From Rhizobium phaseoli (GTDB lineage: Bacteria > Pseudomonadota > Alphaproteobacteria > Rhizobiales > Rhizobiaceae), in assembly GCF_003985125.1 (NCBI RefSeq), contig NZ_ML133574.1, forward strand, positions 157,063 to 221,062: 64,000 nt of DNA, written 5' to 3'. Under the pieces are notes generated by a model that was not told the origin of the DNA, did not search any database, and saw only the letters and a program-made list of their open reading frames with translations. A program made the translations under genes and the position numbers. Positions 1 to 17,883 of the stretch are shown here, piece by piece. Each line of letters begins with the position of its first letter. Position 1 is the first letter of the stretch.

Positions 1-582
1 CAGACCGAGACCGTCGATATGCCAGATGGCGAGTTTCAGTCGGGCGACATTGGCGGCGCAGTCTCCGGACGGTGACAACGGCGCACTGCCTTCCGCATTC
101 GCAGTGCCTTCGAGTGTCAGGCTGCAGAGTTTTTCGCCGTCCGGTCTTTGCATCACCCATTTCCCGGCAAGGCTGCTGAAGGTCGGCAGGCGATCGATTC
201 CGTCGGGAGCCGAGACCAGCAGGAGCGGCGTTTCGTCTTCCGTCTTCATCGGCGAGCCCTCGTTCTCGACGAAACGGGCGATGACTTTGCGCGTTGGATC
301 GATCAGGATGAGGCCGCCATTGCCGTCGAAATTCCAGGCAGCGGCTTCGGCAAGCGCCGGCAGCGGCTTGGAACAGCTGTCTTGGCCCGAGAGCGAATAG
401 CCGCCGATCGCAAGATCAGTTTCGAGCGTCAGCCGGCATCCGGCGCCTCCGTTTTCGGGCGCGACCAGATAGGTTCCGGCTTGCGCCCTCAGAATATCGA
501 GATCGATGTCCTGCGCCGCAGCCGGACCGCAGGCCAGCAGCACGGCTGCTGGAATTGTGAGCCGAAGCATGAAACCAGTCAT
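1..582 (-). CDS. AprI/Inh-type metalloprotease inhibitor family protein (partial, 3' end outside window)
   Basis: The frame stays open from an ATG at 582 to the first base of the window, giving 194 codons without a stop. The product begins with a signal peptide (hydrophobic stretch to about residue 23, ending AAAQ). Two similar segments follow, each of the pattern aG.Y.v...g...C.L.Le......g...C, at about residues 32-70 and 117-160. This duplicated small beta-barrel pattern and the paired cysteines fit the periplasmic AprI/Inh protease-inhibitor family, which I infer by resemblance only. A purine-rich AAAGGGGG lies just upstream of the ATG. A second in-frame ATG lies at 570. The gene sits 47 bases beyond the stop of rlmB and probably shares its transcript. 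Confidence 0.6.
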   Translation of the reverse strand, partial: MTGFMLRLTIPAAVLLACGPAAAQDIDLDILRAQAGTYLVAPENGGAGCRLTLETDLAIGGYSLSGQDSCSKPLPALAEAAAWNFDGNGGLILIDPTRKVIARFVENEGSPMKTEDETPLLLVSAPDGIDRLPTFSSLAGKWVMQRPDGEKLCSLTLEGTANAEGSAPLSPSGDCAANVARLKLAIWHIDGLGL

Positions 583-629
583 GGCAATCCCCCTTTGCCG
601 CGGCCCGTAAGCCGGCCTTTAAGTCAAGC

Positions 630-1520
630 CTATGCCCTTAAGTAAAGCCGCGCCGCATAAAGCGCGATCGCCGCGGCGTTCGAAACGTTCAGTGATTTGA
701 TCGCGCCCGGCATGTCGAGGCGGGCAAGCGCCGTCACGGTCTCCCGTGTTTTCTGCCGAAGCCCCTTGCCTTCCGAGCCGAGTACCAGTGCCAGCTTGTC
801 GCCCGAAAATGTGCCTTCGAGCGGCGCCGGCCCTTCCGAATCAAGGCCGATGGTGGAGAAACCGAGCTTGTGCAATTCGCCGAGCGCATCGGCGAGATTG
901 GTGATCTGTATATAAGGGATCAGTTCCAGCGCGCCGGAGGCGGATTTGGCAAGCACGCCCGACTCGGTCGGACTATGTCTCTGGGTGGTGATCACCGCCC
1001 CGGCATTGAAGGCGACCGCAGAGCGCATGATCGCGCCGACATTGTGCGGATCGGTCACCTGGTCGAGCACCAGCAGGAGAGGGCTGTCCTTCAGCGCTTC
1101 GAGCCGGCGCACCGGCAGCGGCCGCGTCTCCAGCATGACCCCCTGATGGATCGCCTCGGGGCCGAGCACCTTGTCGATCTCGTGCGGCGCGACGATCTCG
1201 AAGGGGATATCGAGCGCCTCGACGTCGATTTCGAGCCGCGCGAGCGCGTTCTGCGTCACGGAGAGTTTGATCTTCTTGCGCTCGGGATTGTCGAGCGCTG
1301 CGCGTACCGTATGCAGGCCGTAGAGATAGACCTGGTCGGGCGCCAGCGCCGGCGGCTTCCAATCCTCGGCCCCACGCTTGCGCTTCTGCGGCTGAGGTGT
1401 CGGAATCTCACCGCGTTCCCGCTTGGCGTCCCGGTGCGCGCGTCTGAGATTGGCGTAATGCGTATCCTTGGCGGATGGGTCTGCTGCGGCCTTGCCGCCG
1501 GATTTCTTGTCTTTGCTCAT
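630..1520 (-). CDS. rlmB: 23S rRNA (guanosine-2'-O)-methyltransferase, RlmB/TrmH family
   Basis: The 296-residue SPOUT-fold methyltransferase is expected to methylate the 2'-OH of G2251 in the peptidyl-transferase loop of 23S rRNA using S-adenosylmethionine. All three family motifs are present: DPHNVG at 157-162, VLGSEGKGLR at 246-255 and SLNVSNA at 276-282, the last two forming the knotted SAM site. An L30e-like RNA-binding segment lies at about 60-130. A lysine/arginine-rich tail of about 55 residues at the N terminus is longer than in the E. coli protein (243 residues) and is probably a disordered RNA-binding extension. It is transcribed away from the tRNA-tuf unit. Confidence 0.93.
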   Translation of the reverse strand: MSKDKKSGGKAAADPSAKDTHYANLRRAHRDAKRERGEIPTPQPQKRKRGAEDWKPPALAPDQVYLYGLHTVRAALDNPERKKIKLSVTQNALARLEIDVEALDIPFEIVAPHEIDKVLGPEAIHQGVMLETRPLPVRRLEALKDSPLLLVLDQVTDPHNVGAIMRSAVAFNAGAVITTQRHSPTESGVLAKSASGALELIPYIQITNLADALGELHKLGFSTIGLDSEGPAPLEGTFSGDKLALVLGSEGKGLRQKTRETVTALARLDMPGAIKSLNVSNAAAIALYAARLYLRA

Positions 1521-1622
1521 GCGGCTTTATAGCTACGGCGTTGGCTGCCGCATAGGCTTTCTTTCATATGCCGGCTTTCGGCGGCGAATGAAATTTTTCG
1601 TGTTTTTTCCGTTGTCATCGTG

Positions 1623-1652
1623 TTGACAGACGGAAATGCTCCGGTCATATAC
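1623..1652 (+). promoter_or_regulatory. Probable sigma-70 promoter of tRNA-Tyr/tRNA-Gly/tuf
   Basis: A perfect -35 box TTGACA (1623-1628) is followed after 17-18 bases by CATATA/ATATAC (1646-1652). It lies 70 bases before the first tRNA, as expected for a strong stable-RNA promoter. No mapped start site is available. Confidence 0.55.
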
Positions 1653-1721
1653 GCGGCGCAGACGACGGGCGGCAACGCTTCGAAGTCTGACGAACTTGGT
1701 CTAACGATCCGGACGAAAACT

Positions 1722-1806
1722 GGAGAGATGCCCGAGTGGTTAAAGGGGACGGACTGTAAATCCGTTGGCTCAGCCTACGTTGGTTCAAATCCAACTCTCT
1801 CCACCA
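1722..1806 (+). tRNA. tRNA-Tyr (anticodon GTA)
   Basis: A class II tRNA with a long variable arm. Acceptor strands GGAGAGA (1722-1728) and TCTCTCC (1796-1802) pair perfectly. The anticodon loop reads CTGTAAA, giving GTA. The T-loop TTCAAAT and an encoded CCA (1804-1806) are present. It is first in the tRNA-Tyr/tRNA-Gly/tuf unit, a linkage also known from the E. coli tyrU-glyT-thrT-tufB locus. Confidence 0.97.
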
Positions 1807-1830
1807 TTCGTCATCGGATCGGACCACCCC

Positions 1831-1904
1831 GCGGGTATAGCTCAATGGTAGAGCAGCAGCCTTCCAAGCTGAATACGCGGGTTCGATTCCCGCTACCCGC
1901 TCCA
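1831..1904 (+). tRNA. tRNA-Gly (anticodon TCC)
   Basis: Acceptor strands GCGGGTA (1831-1837) and TACCCGC pair perfectly, the loop CTTCCAA gives anticodon TCC, and CCA is encoded at 1902-1904. The outermost anticodon-stem pair (27-43) is a G-A mismatch. It lies 24 bases after tRNA-Tyr, so the two are almost certainly processed from one transcript. Confidence 0.97.
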
Positions 1905-2243
1905 GTCTCCCGTACAGCCAGTTGATACGATCGCAGCCACGATCGTGGTGAGCCATGTTCCAGTCTCGGCTGGAAGCCTGCCGCGATTGCCGTAGGCGAG
2001 GGTGTCGATGCCGCCGACTGCGGCTCATCCTCGATGAATCCGTCCGATTTTTCTCTAAGATTCCAGTGATTTTTGAAAGGGCTGCGGCGAATCGCCTTGC
2101 AGGCGGCGAATTGTCTCCCATATGCGCTGTCACGCCAAGAATGGCGTCTGCAATTAAGTCTTGCGCAATTTCGCCGAAAGCCTTAAACGGCGGCACTAAA
2201 CCGGTTCGCCGGGGCCACCATTTCGTTCACAGGAAGCATTCAA
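1905..2243 (+). other. Leader between tRNA-Gly and the first tuf, no gene seen
   Basis: A 339-base stretch with no convincing coding frame and no terminator. It is probably the untranslated leader joining the tRNAs to tuf, or it may hold a second tuf promoter. I see no recognisable riboswitch. An AGGAAG Shine-Dalgarno sequence lies about 8 bases before the tuf ATG. Confidence 0.5.
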
Positions 2244-3419
<1,176 letters not shown>

Positions 3420-3448
3420 TCCTGGGATTACCTGCAATTCCGGAAAAA

Positions 3449-3480
3449 CCCCGCTGGCGACAGCGGGGTGTTTTCGTTTT
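3449..3480 (+). terminator. Intrinsic terminator of tuf copy 1
   Basis: A perfect 8-bp stem CCCCGCTG / CAGCGGGG with a GCGA tetraloop (3449-3468) is followed by TGTTTTCGTTTT. It lies 29 bases after the tuf stop. Confidence 0.9.
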
Positions 3481-3624
3481 GATGGCTGACCGACGGATTA
3501 ACAGGTGTTGTAAAAATATCGTTAAACAGGCCCGTCACAGTATTTTGTTCATCTCACGTTCAGAAACCGGTTTGTGATTGGCCCATTTTAGTTCAGACTC
3601 CTCCTTGTAGAGAGGAGAGTCCGC

Positions 3625-3759
3625 ATGATTCCAAAGGCCACATTTGTTGCGACCATATTCGCAATGTATGTTTTCACGATGTTTTTCATCGCTGCGATCC
3701 CGCAAGAGGTTGTTCAATCGGCCGGCGTGCAGGTCGATGAGGTCAGCGTCGTCAAGTGA
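3625..3759 (+). CDS. Small putative membrane protein, 44 residues
   Basis: A short frame starting MIPKATFVATIFAMYVF has a well-placed GAGGAG ribosome site 7 bases before the ATG. Residues 5-25 are hydrophobic and could form one membrane segment, with a short polar, acidic tail. Nothing in the sequence indicates a function and I do not recognise the family. The support is the ribosome site, the hydrophobic N terminus and the position in an otherwise empty gap. It could still be a chance frame. Confidence 0.5.
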   Translation: MIPKATFVATIFAMYVFTMFFIAAIPQEVVQSAGVQVDEVSVVK

Positions 3760-3926
3760 CGGCCCTGCAAATCATCGCCAGATTCGGCGGTGATTGGAAA
3801 GGATGATCAGGCGCCTGACGCAGGCGACCTGATGACGCGGGGGTGAGACTCTCGCAGGACGCTCGCTTGCTCTTCGCGCGGAAGCGTCTAACTATGCCTC
3901 CGATCTCAAGACGCGGAGGATATTCC

Positions 3927-4820
3927 ATGAAAAAGCGGATCCTGTTCACGGGTGGTTCGGGCAAGGCGGGTCGTCATGCCGTGCCATGGCTTGTCGATGC
4001 CGGTTACGAAGTGCACAACCTCGATCTCGTGCCCTTGGACAGCCCCGGCGTCACCAATCTCATCGCCGATATCACCGACAGCGGTCAGGTCTTCAACGCC
4101 TTGTCGATGCATCGCGATTTTCCCGATCTCGATGCGGACAGGGGCGTTCAGTCCTTCGATGCGGTCGTGCATTTCGCCGCCATCCCCCGCATCCTGATCA
4201 AGCCCGACAACGAGACCTTTCGCATCAACACGATGGGCACCTACAACGTCATCGAGGCGGCGGTGAAGCTCGGCATCCGCAAGATCATCGTCGCTTCGAG
4301 CGAGACCACCTACGGCGTCTGCTTCGCCGAAGGCCATCGCGATTTTCACCAGTTCCCGCTGGAAGAGGATTACGACGTCAATCCGATGGATTCCTACGGC
4401 CTTTCCAAGGTGGTCAACGAAAAGACCGCGCGCGCCTTTGCCGAGCGTTCGGGCTTCGACATCTATGCGCTGCGTATCGGCAACGTCATCGAACCGCACG
4501 AATATGAGAGGTTCCCGACCTACTTCGCCAATCCCGAGACGCGCAAGCGAATCGCCTGGAGTTATATCGACGCCCGTGACCTCGGCCAGATCTGCCATCT
4601 CTGCATCGAGAAGGACGGTCTCGGCTATCAGGTCTTCAATGCTGCCAACGACACGGTTTCGGCCAATACGCCGTCGAAGGAGTTGGCGAAGCGATTCTAC
4701 CCGAACGTGCCCTTCACCCGCGAAATCGGCGAATATGAGGGGCTGCTTTCCAACCGAAAGATTCGCGAAGTGCTGGGCTTCAAGGAAGAGCACGACTGGC
4801 GGAAATATGTGAAGGTCTGA
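3927..4820 (+). CDS. NAD(P)-dependent epimerase/dehydratase family oxidoreductase
   Basis: An extended short-chain dehydrogenase of 297 residues. The dinucleotide-binding TGGSGKAG is at 8-15, the VVHFAA strand at about 80-85, and the catalytic YGLSK (YxxxK) at 157-161, with the paired serines in SSETTYG just before it. The C-terminal half should bind a sugar-nucleotide or sugar-acid substrate, but the substrate is not evident. The ATG at 3927 is chosen because GCGGAGGA lies 7 bases upstream; the frame is open further 5' without a ribosome site. It is a monocistronic gene between tuf and tRNA-Trp. Confidence 0.8.
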   Translation: MKKRILFTGGSGKAGRHAVPWLVDAGYEVHNLDLVPLDSPGVTNLIADITDSGQVFNALSMHRDFPDLDADRGVQSFDAVVHFAAIPRILIKPDNETFRINTMGTYNVIEAAVKLGIRKIIVASSETTYGVCFAEGHRDFHQFPLEEDYDVNPMDSYGLSKVVNEKTARAFAERSGFDIYALRIGNVIEPHEYERFPTYFANPETRKRIAWSYIDARDLGQICHLCIEKDGLGYQVFNAANDTVSANTPSKELAKRFYPNVPFTREIGEYEGLLSNRKIREVLGFKEEHDWRKYVKV

Positions 4821-4988
4821 ACGTTTGCAGGCTGTACGATGGAAAGCCCCGTTGCCCGCAAATGAGCAGAACTGCTTTGAAAATCGAAAATCGTGCTTGC
4901 CAATCCGCCGCTGCCGTCTTAAAGGGAGCGCCATGCATTTCGGCAGCGATTTGCGGGCCTTGGCCCACGCGCTGAAGGAGAGGCATGA

Positions 4989-5064
<76 letters not shown>

Positions 5065-5259
5065 TCTTCCCTAAAAACGGACAGCGCGGCCATGCTCGCG
5101 GCATTCCGGTCGGGGGATTGATCGGTGGTAACTTATTTCGTTAAACTTCGGTTTCCCTCTTGTGTATTCGGAAATCGGTGTTTATTTAGGGTTCAACAGA
5201 CACGCGGTGCGTGGGGCTGATAGTTTCAGCTTTACGCGCCGTAATTGCGTGGGCAATCG

Positions 5260-5460
5260 ATGGCATCCAAATCCAATCCGTTTGCGTTTCTGCAGCAGGT
5301 TCGCTCCGAGACGTCTAAAGTTACATGGCCGTCGCGCCGCGAGACGATGATCTCGACGGTTATGGTGCTGGTGATGGTGGTTTTCGCCGCGCTGTTTTTC
5401 TTTGCTGCTGACCAGCTGATCGGCTGGGTTCTGAGCTTCGTGCTCAATACCGGCAACTGA
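5260..5460 (+). CDS. secE: Preprotein translocase subunit SecE
   Basis: A 66-residue single-span form of SecE, the small subunit that clamps SecY in the inner-membrane translocon. The conserved cytoplasmic amphipathic part contains KVTWPSRRET (about residues 19-28), followed by one membrane helix at about 34-58. E. coli SecE has three spans; the one-span form is usual in alphaproteobacteria. I take the ATG at 5260 because it gives the normal N terminus; a TTG five codons earlier is also in frame. It is 17 bases before nusG. Confidence 0.93.
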   Translation: MASKSNPFAFLQQVRSETSKVTWPSRRETMISTVMVLVMVVFAALFFFAADQLIGWVLSFVLNTGN

Positions 5461-5477
5461 TACGGGTGGAGATGAAA

Positions 5478-6008
5478 ATGGCGGCACGTTGGTACATCGT
5501 CCACGCGTATTCCAATTTTGAAAAGAAGGTGGCTGAGGACATCGAGAACAAGGCTCGCCAGAAGGGGCTTGAGCACCTGTTCGAAAAGATCCTCGTGCCG
5601 ACCGAAAAGGTGGTGGAAGTGCGTCGCGGCCGCAAGGTCGACAGTGAGCGCAAGTTCTTCCCGGGTTATGTCCTTGTCCGCGCCAATCTGACGGATGAGG
5701 CCTACCACCTGATCAAGAATACGCCGAAGGTCACCGGCTTCCTCGGCTCCGACAATAAGCCCGTTCCGATTCCGGATTATGAAGCCGAGCGTATTCTCGG
5801 TCAGGTCCAGGAAGGCGTCGAGCGGCCGAAGGCGTCGATCACCTTCGAGATCGGTGAACAGGTCCGCGTTTCCGACGGTCCGTTCGCTTCGTTCAACGGC
5901 ACGGTTCAGGATGTGGACGAAGAACGTTCGCGCCTGAAGGTTGAGGTGTCGATCTTCGGCCGCGCAACGCCGGTCGAACTGGAATACGCTCAGGTCGAGA
6001 AGGTCTGA
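5478..6008 (+). CDS. nusG: Transcription termination/antitermination protein NusG
   Basis: NusG (176 residues) binds RNA polymerase, increases processivity and links it to Rho or to ribosomal S10. The NGN domain starts with RWYIVHAYSNFEKK, and the KOW motif lies near the C terminus (IGEQVRVSDGPFASFNGTV, about 121-139). ATGs at 5472 and 5478 are both possible; the second is chosen because GGAG at 5468-5471 is better spaced for it. It forms a pair with secE. Confidence 0.96.
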   Translation: MAARWYIVHAYSNFEKKVAEDIENKARQKGLEHLFEKILVPTEKVVEVRRGRKVDSERKFFPGYVLVRANLTDEAYHLIKNTPKVTGFLGSDNKPVPIPDYEAERILGQVQEGVERPKASITFEIGEQVRVSDGPFASFNGTVQDVDEERSRLKVEVSIFGRATPVELEYAQVEKV

Positions 6009-6185
6009 TTGCAAGAGATTGGAAGCTGGCTCTTGTGGCCTGTTTCCCGCGGACCTTGTCCGCATCCGCGTGGAAGGTGAGGGGTCTTAGCCGGACCCTA
6101 ATGATCCGCACCACGCAACCGCAGCCGCCGGAGCGATCCGGCATCACGGACCGGGCGACTGGTCGTTCATGAAAGGCAGAGAGAT

Positions 6186-6617
6186 ATGGCTAAGAAAGTT
6201 GCAGGCCAGCTCAAGCTTCAGGTCAAGGCAGGATCGGCAAACCCGTCCCCGCCGATTGGTCCGGCGCTTGGTCAGCGTGGCATTAACATCATGGAATTCT
6301 GCAAGGCGTTCAATGCCGCCACGCAGGAAATGGAAAAGGGCATGCCGATTCCGGTCGTCATCACCTATTACCAGGACAAGTCCTTCACCTTCGCGATGAA
6401 GCAGCCGCCGGTCAGCTACTGGCTGAAGAAGGAAGCAAAGATCACGTCCGGTTCCAAGACCCCGGGCAAGGGTCCGAAGGCCGGTACCCTCACCAAGGCT
6501 CAGATCAAGACGATCGCCGAAGCCAAGATGAAGGACCTGAACGCAGCAGATATCGAAGGTGCAATGGCGATGATCGAGGGCTCTGCCCGCGCCATGGGCC
6601 TGGAAGTGGTGGGTTAA
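6186..6617 (+). CDS. rplK: 50S ribosomal protein L11
   Basis: L11 (143 residues) binds the GTPase-associated centre of 23S rRNA. The proline-rich switch segment PSPPIGPALGQRGINIMEFC is near the N terminus (about 20-39) and the C-terminal rRNA-binding domain follows. It lies 177 bases after nusG. The leader carries several GC-rich inverted repeats that could hold the L1 autoregulatory site known in other bacteria, but I cannot assign it. It is 4 bases before rplA. Confidence 0.97.
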   Translation: MAKKVAGQLKLQVKAGSANPSPPIGPALGQRGINIMEFCKAFNAATQEMEKGMPIPVVITYYQDKSFTFAMKQPPVSYWLKKEAKITSGSKTPGKGPKAGTLTKAQIKTIAEAKMKDLNAADIEGAMAMIEGSARAMGLEVVG

Positions 6618-6621
6618 GACC

Positions 6622-7323
6622 ATGGCAGGCAAGCGCACTCGCAAAATCAACGAAGGTGTTGATCCGACCAAGCTCTACGCTCTGACCCAGGCCATCGGCA
6701 TGGTCAAGGAACGGGCTGTCGCCAAGTTCGACGAAACCATCGAAGTCTCGATGAATCTCGGTGTTGACCCGCGTCATGCGGACCAGATGGTTCGCGGCGT
6801 CGTCAATCTGCCGAACGGCACGGGCCGTACGGTTCGCGTCGCAGTCTTCGCTCGTGGCGCCAAGGCTGACGAAGCCAAGGCTGCCGGTGCCGATGTTGTC
6901 GGCGCCGAAGACCTCGTTGAAATCGTCCAGGGCGGCAAGATCGAATTCGATCGCTGCATCGCCACCCCCGACATGATGCCGCTCGTCGGCCGTCTCGGTA
7001 AGGTTCTCGGCCCGCGCGGCATGATGCCGAACCCGAAGGTCGGCACCGTCACCATGGACGTCGCCGGAGCCGTCAAGGCTTCCAAGGGCGGCGCTGTCGA
7101 GTTCCGCGTCGAGAAGGCTGGTATCGTCCATGCCGGCATCGGCAAGGCCTCCTTCGACGCCAAGGCTCTGGAAGAAAACATCCGCGCCTTCGCCGACGCC
7201 GTCATCAAGGCGAAGCCGGCTGGCGCCAAGGGCAACTACGTCAAGCGCGTGGCGATTTCCTCGACCATGGGCCCGGGCGTCAAGATCGAAGTCGGCTCGG
7301 TCACCGCAGCACCGACTGCATAA
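6622..7323 (+). CDS. rplA: 50S ribosomal protein L1
   Basis: L1 (233 residues) forms the mobile stalk by the E site. The two-domain protein has its central signature in the ATPDMMPLVGRLGKVLGPRGMMPNPK region (about 114-140). In many bacteria free L1 represses translation of the rplK-rplA mRNA. It directly follows rplK and precedes a 328-base leader before rplJ. Confidence 0.97.
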   Translation: MAGKRTRKINEGVDPTKLYALTQAIGMVKERAVAKFDETIEVSMNLGVDPRHADQMVRGVVNLPNGTGRTVRVAVFARGAKADEAKAAGADVVGAEDLVEIVQGGKIEFDRCIATPDMMPLVGRLGKVLGPRGMMPNPKVGTVTMDVAGAVKASKGGAVEFRVEKAGIVHAGIGKASFDAKALEENIRAFADAVIKAKPAGAKGNYVKRVAISSTMGPGVKIEVGSVTAAPTA

Positions 7324-7651
7324 GTTGATTGCCGGACCTCGGTCCGGTCACTGAATTTCCGGCCTCGCAAGGGGCCGGAATATTCCGGAGAAATCCGGAA
7401 TCCTGTCCGAGATTGCAGGTGGTTTTCCCTTAATCACGTTGCCTGCATGAGACGGGTAAGACCCGAATTCCTGAAGTTCGCTTCTAGAAACTCGGTTCGA
7501 GCCTTGGATGCCTTGTGCCTTCTTAGCCTTTATTGGCGCGGAAGCGCGGGGGGACAGGATCCTCAAGCGTCGCTTGGGATCTCGCATGATCCCGGGAGGC
7601 AAAAGGCAACCCGGCGGGCCCGGTTTCGGTCCCGCCAACTGGAGATAGGCA
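7324..7651 (+). promoter_or_regulatory. rplJ leader region with multiple hairpins
   Basis: A 328-base gene-free stretch. It holds a hairpin at 7332-7347 (CCGGAC / GTCCGG), one at 7357-7380 (TTCCGGCC / GGCCGGAA), a near-perfect stem around 7559-7583 (GATCC-CAAGC / GCTTGGGATC with one bulged base) and a GC-rich stem about 35 bases before the GTG start (GGCGGG ... CCCGCC). This layout fits a long leader controlled by L10-L7/L12 binding, as known for rplJL in other bacteria. An internal promoter is also possible. Confidence 0.5.
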
Positions 7652-8170
7652 GTGGAAAGAGCGGAAAAACGCGAATTCGTCACGGAACTGAACGAAGTCT
7701 TCAAGGCTTCGGGCTCAGTTGTCGTGGCCCACTATGCTGGTGCCACAGTCGCGCAGATGAACGATTTTCGTTCGAAGATGCGTGCAGCTGGCGGTACCGT
7801 CAAAGTCGCGAAGAACCGCCTGGCCAAAATTGCCCTTCAGGGTACGGAAGCGGAAGGGATGTCGAATCTCTTCAAGGGTCAGACGCTGATTGCATACAGC
7901 AACGATCCGATCACCGCTCCGAAGGTCGTCATGGATTTCGCCAAGACCAACGACAAGATCGTGGTCCTCGGCGGCGCCATGGGAACAACCACGCTCAACG
8001 CCGAAGCAGTCAAGTCGCTTGCGACCCTGCCTTCGCTCGACGAGCTGCGTGCGAAGCTGCTGGGCATGATCCAGACGCCGGCTACCCGCATCGCTGGGGT
8101 TGTTGCAGCACCGGCAAGCCAGCTTGCTCGCGTGTTTGCGGCCTACGCCAAGAAGGACGAAGCCGCTTAA
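7652..8170 (+). CDS. rplJ: 50S ribosomal protein L10
   Basis: L10 (172 residues) anchors the L7/L12 dimers at the base of the stalk. The N-terminal rRNA-binding domain (about 1-130) contains the AKNRLAKIAL segment, and the C-terminal helix that carries L12 dimers follows. The start is GTG, with GGAGA 7-11 bases upstream. It is the first gene of rplJ-rplL, which reads on toward rpoBC. Confidence 0.96.
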   Translation: MERAEKREFVTELNEVFKASGSVVVAHYAGATVAQMNDFRSKMRAAGGTVKVAKNRLAKIALQGTEAEGMSNLFKGQTLIAYSNDPITAPKVVMDFAKTNDKIVVLGGAMGTTTLNAEAVKSLATLPSLDELRAKLLGMIQTPATRIAGVVAAPASQLARVFAAYAKKDEAA

Positions 8171-8228
8171 GGCGGTTTTTCGCTGTTTATAATCAACCGG
8201 TTCGAACCGAACAAAAGGAACTAGTAAA

Positions 8229-8612
<384 letters not shown>

Positions 8613-8627
8613 GCTTGAACTGCTTTT

Positions 8628-8664
8628 GGGAGGTGGCATTTGCTGCCTCCCATTTGCCGTTTTT
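8628..8664 (+). terminator. Terminator-like attenuator after rplL
   Basis: A stem GGGAGGTGGC / GCTGCCTCCC (8628-8651, two wobble pairs) is followed by ATTTGCCGTTTTT. Since rpoBC lies downstream without an obvious promoter, it probably lets part of the polymerases through, as the rplL-rpoB attenuator does in E. coli. Confidence 0.6.
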
Positions 8665-8672
8665 CTGAACGA

Positions 8673-8710
8673 ATTACCCAAAAGCCGCGTCAAAACGGCT
8701 TTTGGGTAAT
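8673..8710 (+). promoter_or_regulatory. Perfect 15-bp inverted repeat between rplL and rpoB
   Basis: The arms ATTACCCAAAAGCCG (8673-8687) and CGGCTTTTGGGTAAT (8696-8710) are perfectly complementary with an 8-base loop. No T-run follows, so this is more like an RNA processing site (RNase III-type) or a second part of the attenuator than a terminator. E. coli has an RNase III site at the corresponding place. Confidence 0.6.
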
Positions 8711-8873
8711 GGGTTCTTCAAAAGGATAGTCTCGCACCGAGGGCAGCACAGCAATCCGAGCTGGGCGTTTTCGGGAGTCGGACGAGATTGAACTACCCAT
8801 TGATTGACGGGGTCGACTGGCCATCGGTTCCCGTCCGTTGCAGGCCCGGGTGCAAGATTTTGAAGGAGCGACG

Positions 8874-13013
<4,140 letters not shown>

Positions 13014-13023
13014 CCATTGATAG

Positions 13024-13050
13024 GGCGTGCGCTGCCATGCGGCGCACGCC
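13024..13050 (+). promoter_or_regulatory. Hairpin in the rpoB-rpoC gap
   Basis: A perfect 9-bp stem GGCGTGCGC / GCGCACGCC with a 9-base loop begins 11 bases after the rpoB stop. No T-run follows, so mRNA stabilisation or processing is more likely than termination. Confidence 0.45.
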
Positions 13051-13201
13051 GGTCCCGCCGGACGCCGCATCCATGTCGGCCCGGAAGGGAAGTTTCGCCG
13101 CATCTTGCGGTTATTCTCGTTTAAGCGAGGGAGGCGGCTCCCGGGAAATTGCCGCTGACCATCGCATTTTGAGGGCGCTTTAGCCCATGAAGGAGACAGG
13201 C

Positions 13202-17410
<4,209 letters not shown>

Positions 17411-17447
17411 TCCGCGGCTGACATCCCGGACTTAAGATACGAATTGA

Positions 17448-17480
17448 AAAACCGCCCGGAGCGATCCGGGCGGTTTTCAT
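17448..17480 (+). terminator. Intrinsic terminator after rpoC
   Basis: A perfect 13-bp stem AAAACCGCCCGGA / TCCGGGCGGTTTT (17448-17477) with a GCGA tetraloop and a U-tract (GGTTTTCATTTT). It ends the secE-rpoBC transcription unit. Confidence 0.93.
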
Positions 17481-17589
17481 TTTGCTATGCTCTGGTCGAT
17501 CCGGCGGGGAGGGGGCGAACTGCGTGTCTTGGAGGTCCTGGAGGCGAGCGCAGCACTCGCCCCTGCGGTCTCGCCGCCGGCCGCTCCCC

Positions 17590-17883
17590 TCAGCTGAACC
17601 GGATGATCGCGACCTCGCCGTCGACCGCGCCCTGATAGGCCGAGGCATGCGGCTCTTCGGCCGGAACTTCGGTCAGCATGCCGATCTGTTCGAGATCGGC
17701 CTCGATGAAGCCTTGCTCGGCAAGGGCGTTCAAGGCTTCGCGCACGGCCGTATCGTCGTCGGGCGCCTTCAGCATGATGTGCAGGTCGATGCCTTCGCTG
17801 GAGTCGGACTCATAGCCTTTGCCGATGATGATGAAGATCATCGGCCCGTCGAAATTGTTGTCGTTATCCGGTGTCGTGATCAT
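17590..17883 (-). CDS. Conserved hypothetical protein, 97 residues
   Basis: A small acidic protein whose central part reads like an alpha/beta fold (FIIIGKGYESDSSEGIDLHI, then a helix EALNALAEQGFIEADLEQIG). I do not recognise a functional family. AAGGACAG lies 3-10 bases before the ATG. It is transcribed against the rpoC direction and away from the str operon, so it is its own unit. Confidence 0.75.
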   Translation of the reverse strand: MITTPDNDNNFDGPMIFIIIGKGYESDSSEGIDLHIMLKAPDDDTAVREALNALAEQGFIEADLEQIGMLTEVPAEEPHASAYQGAVDGEVAIIRFS

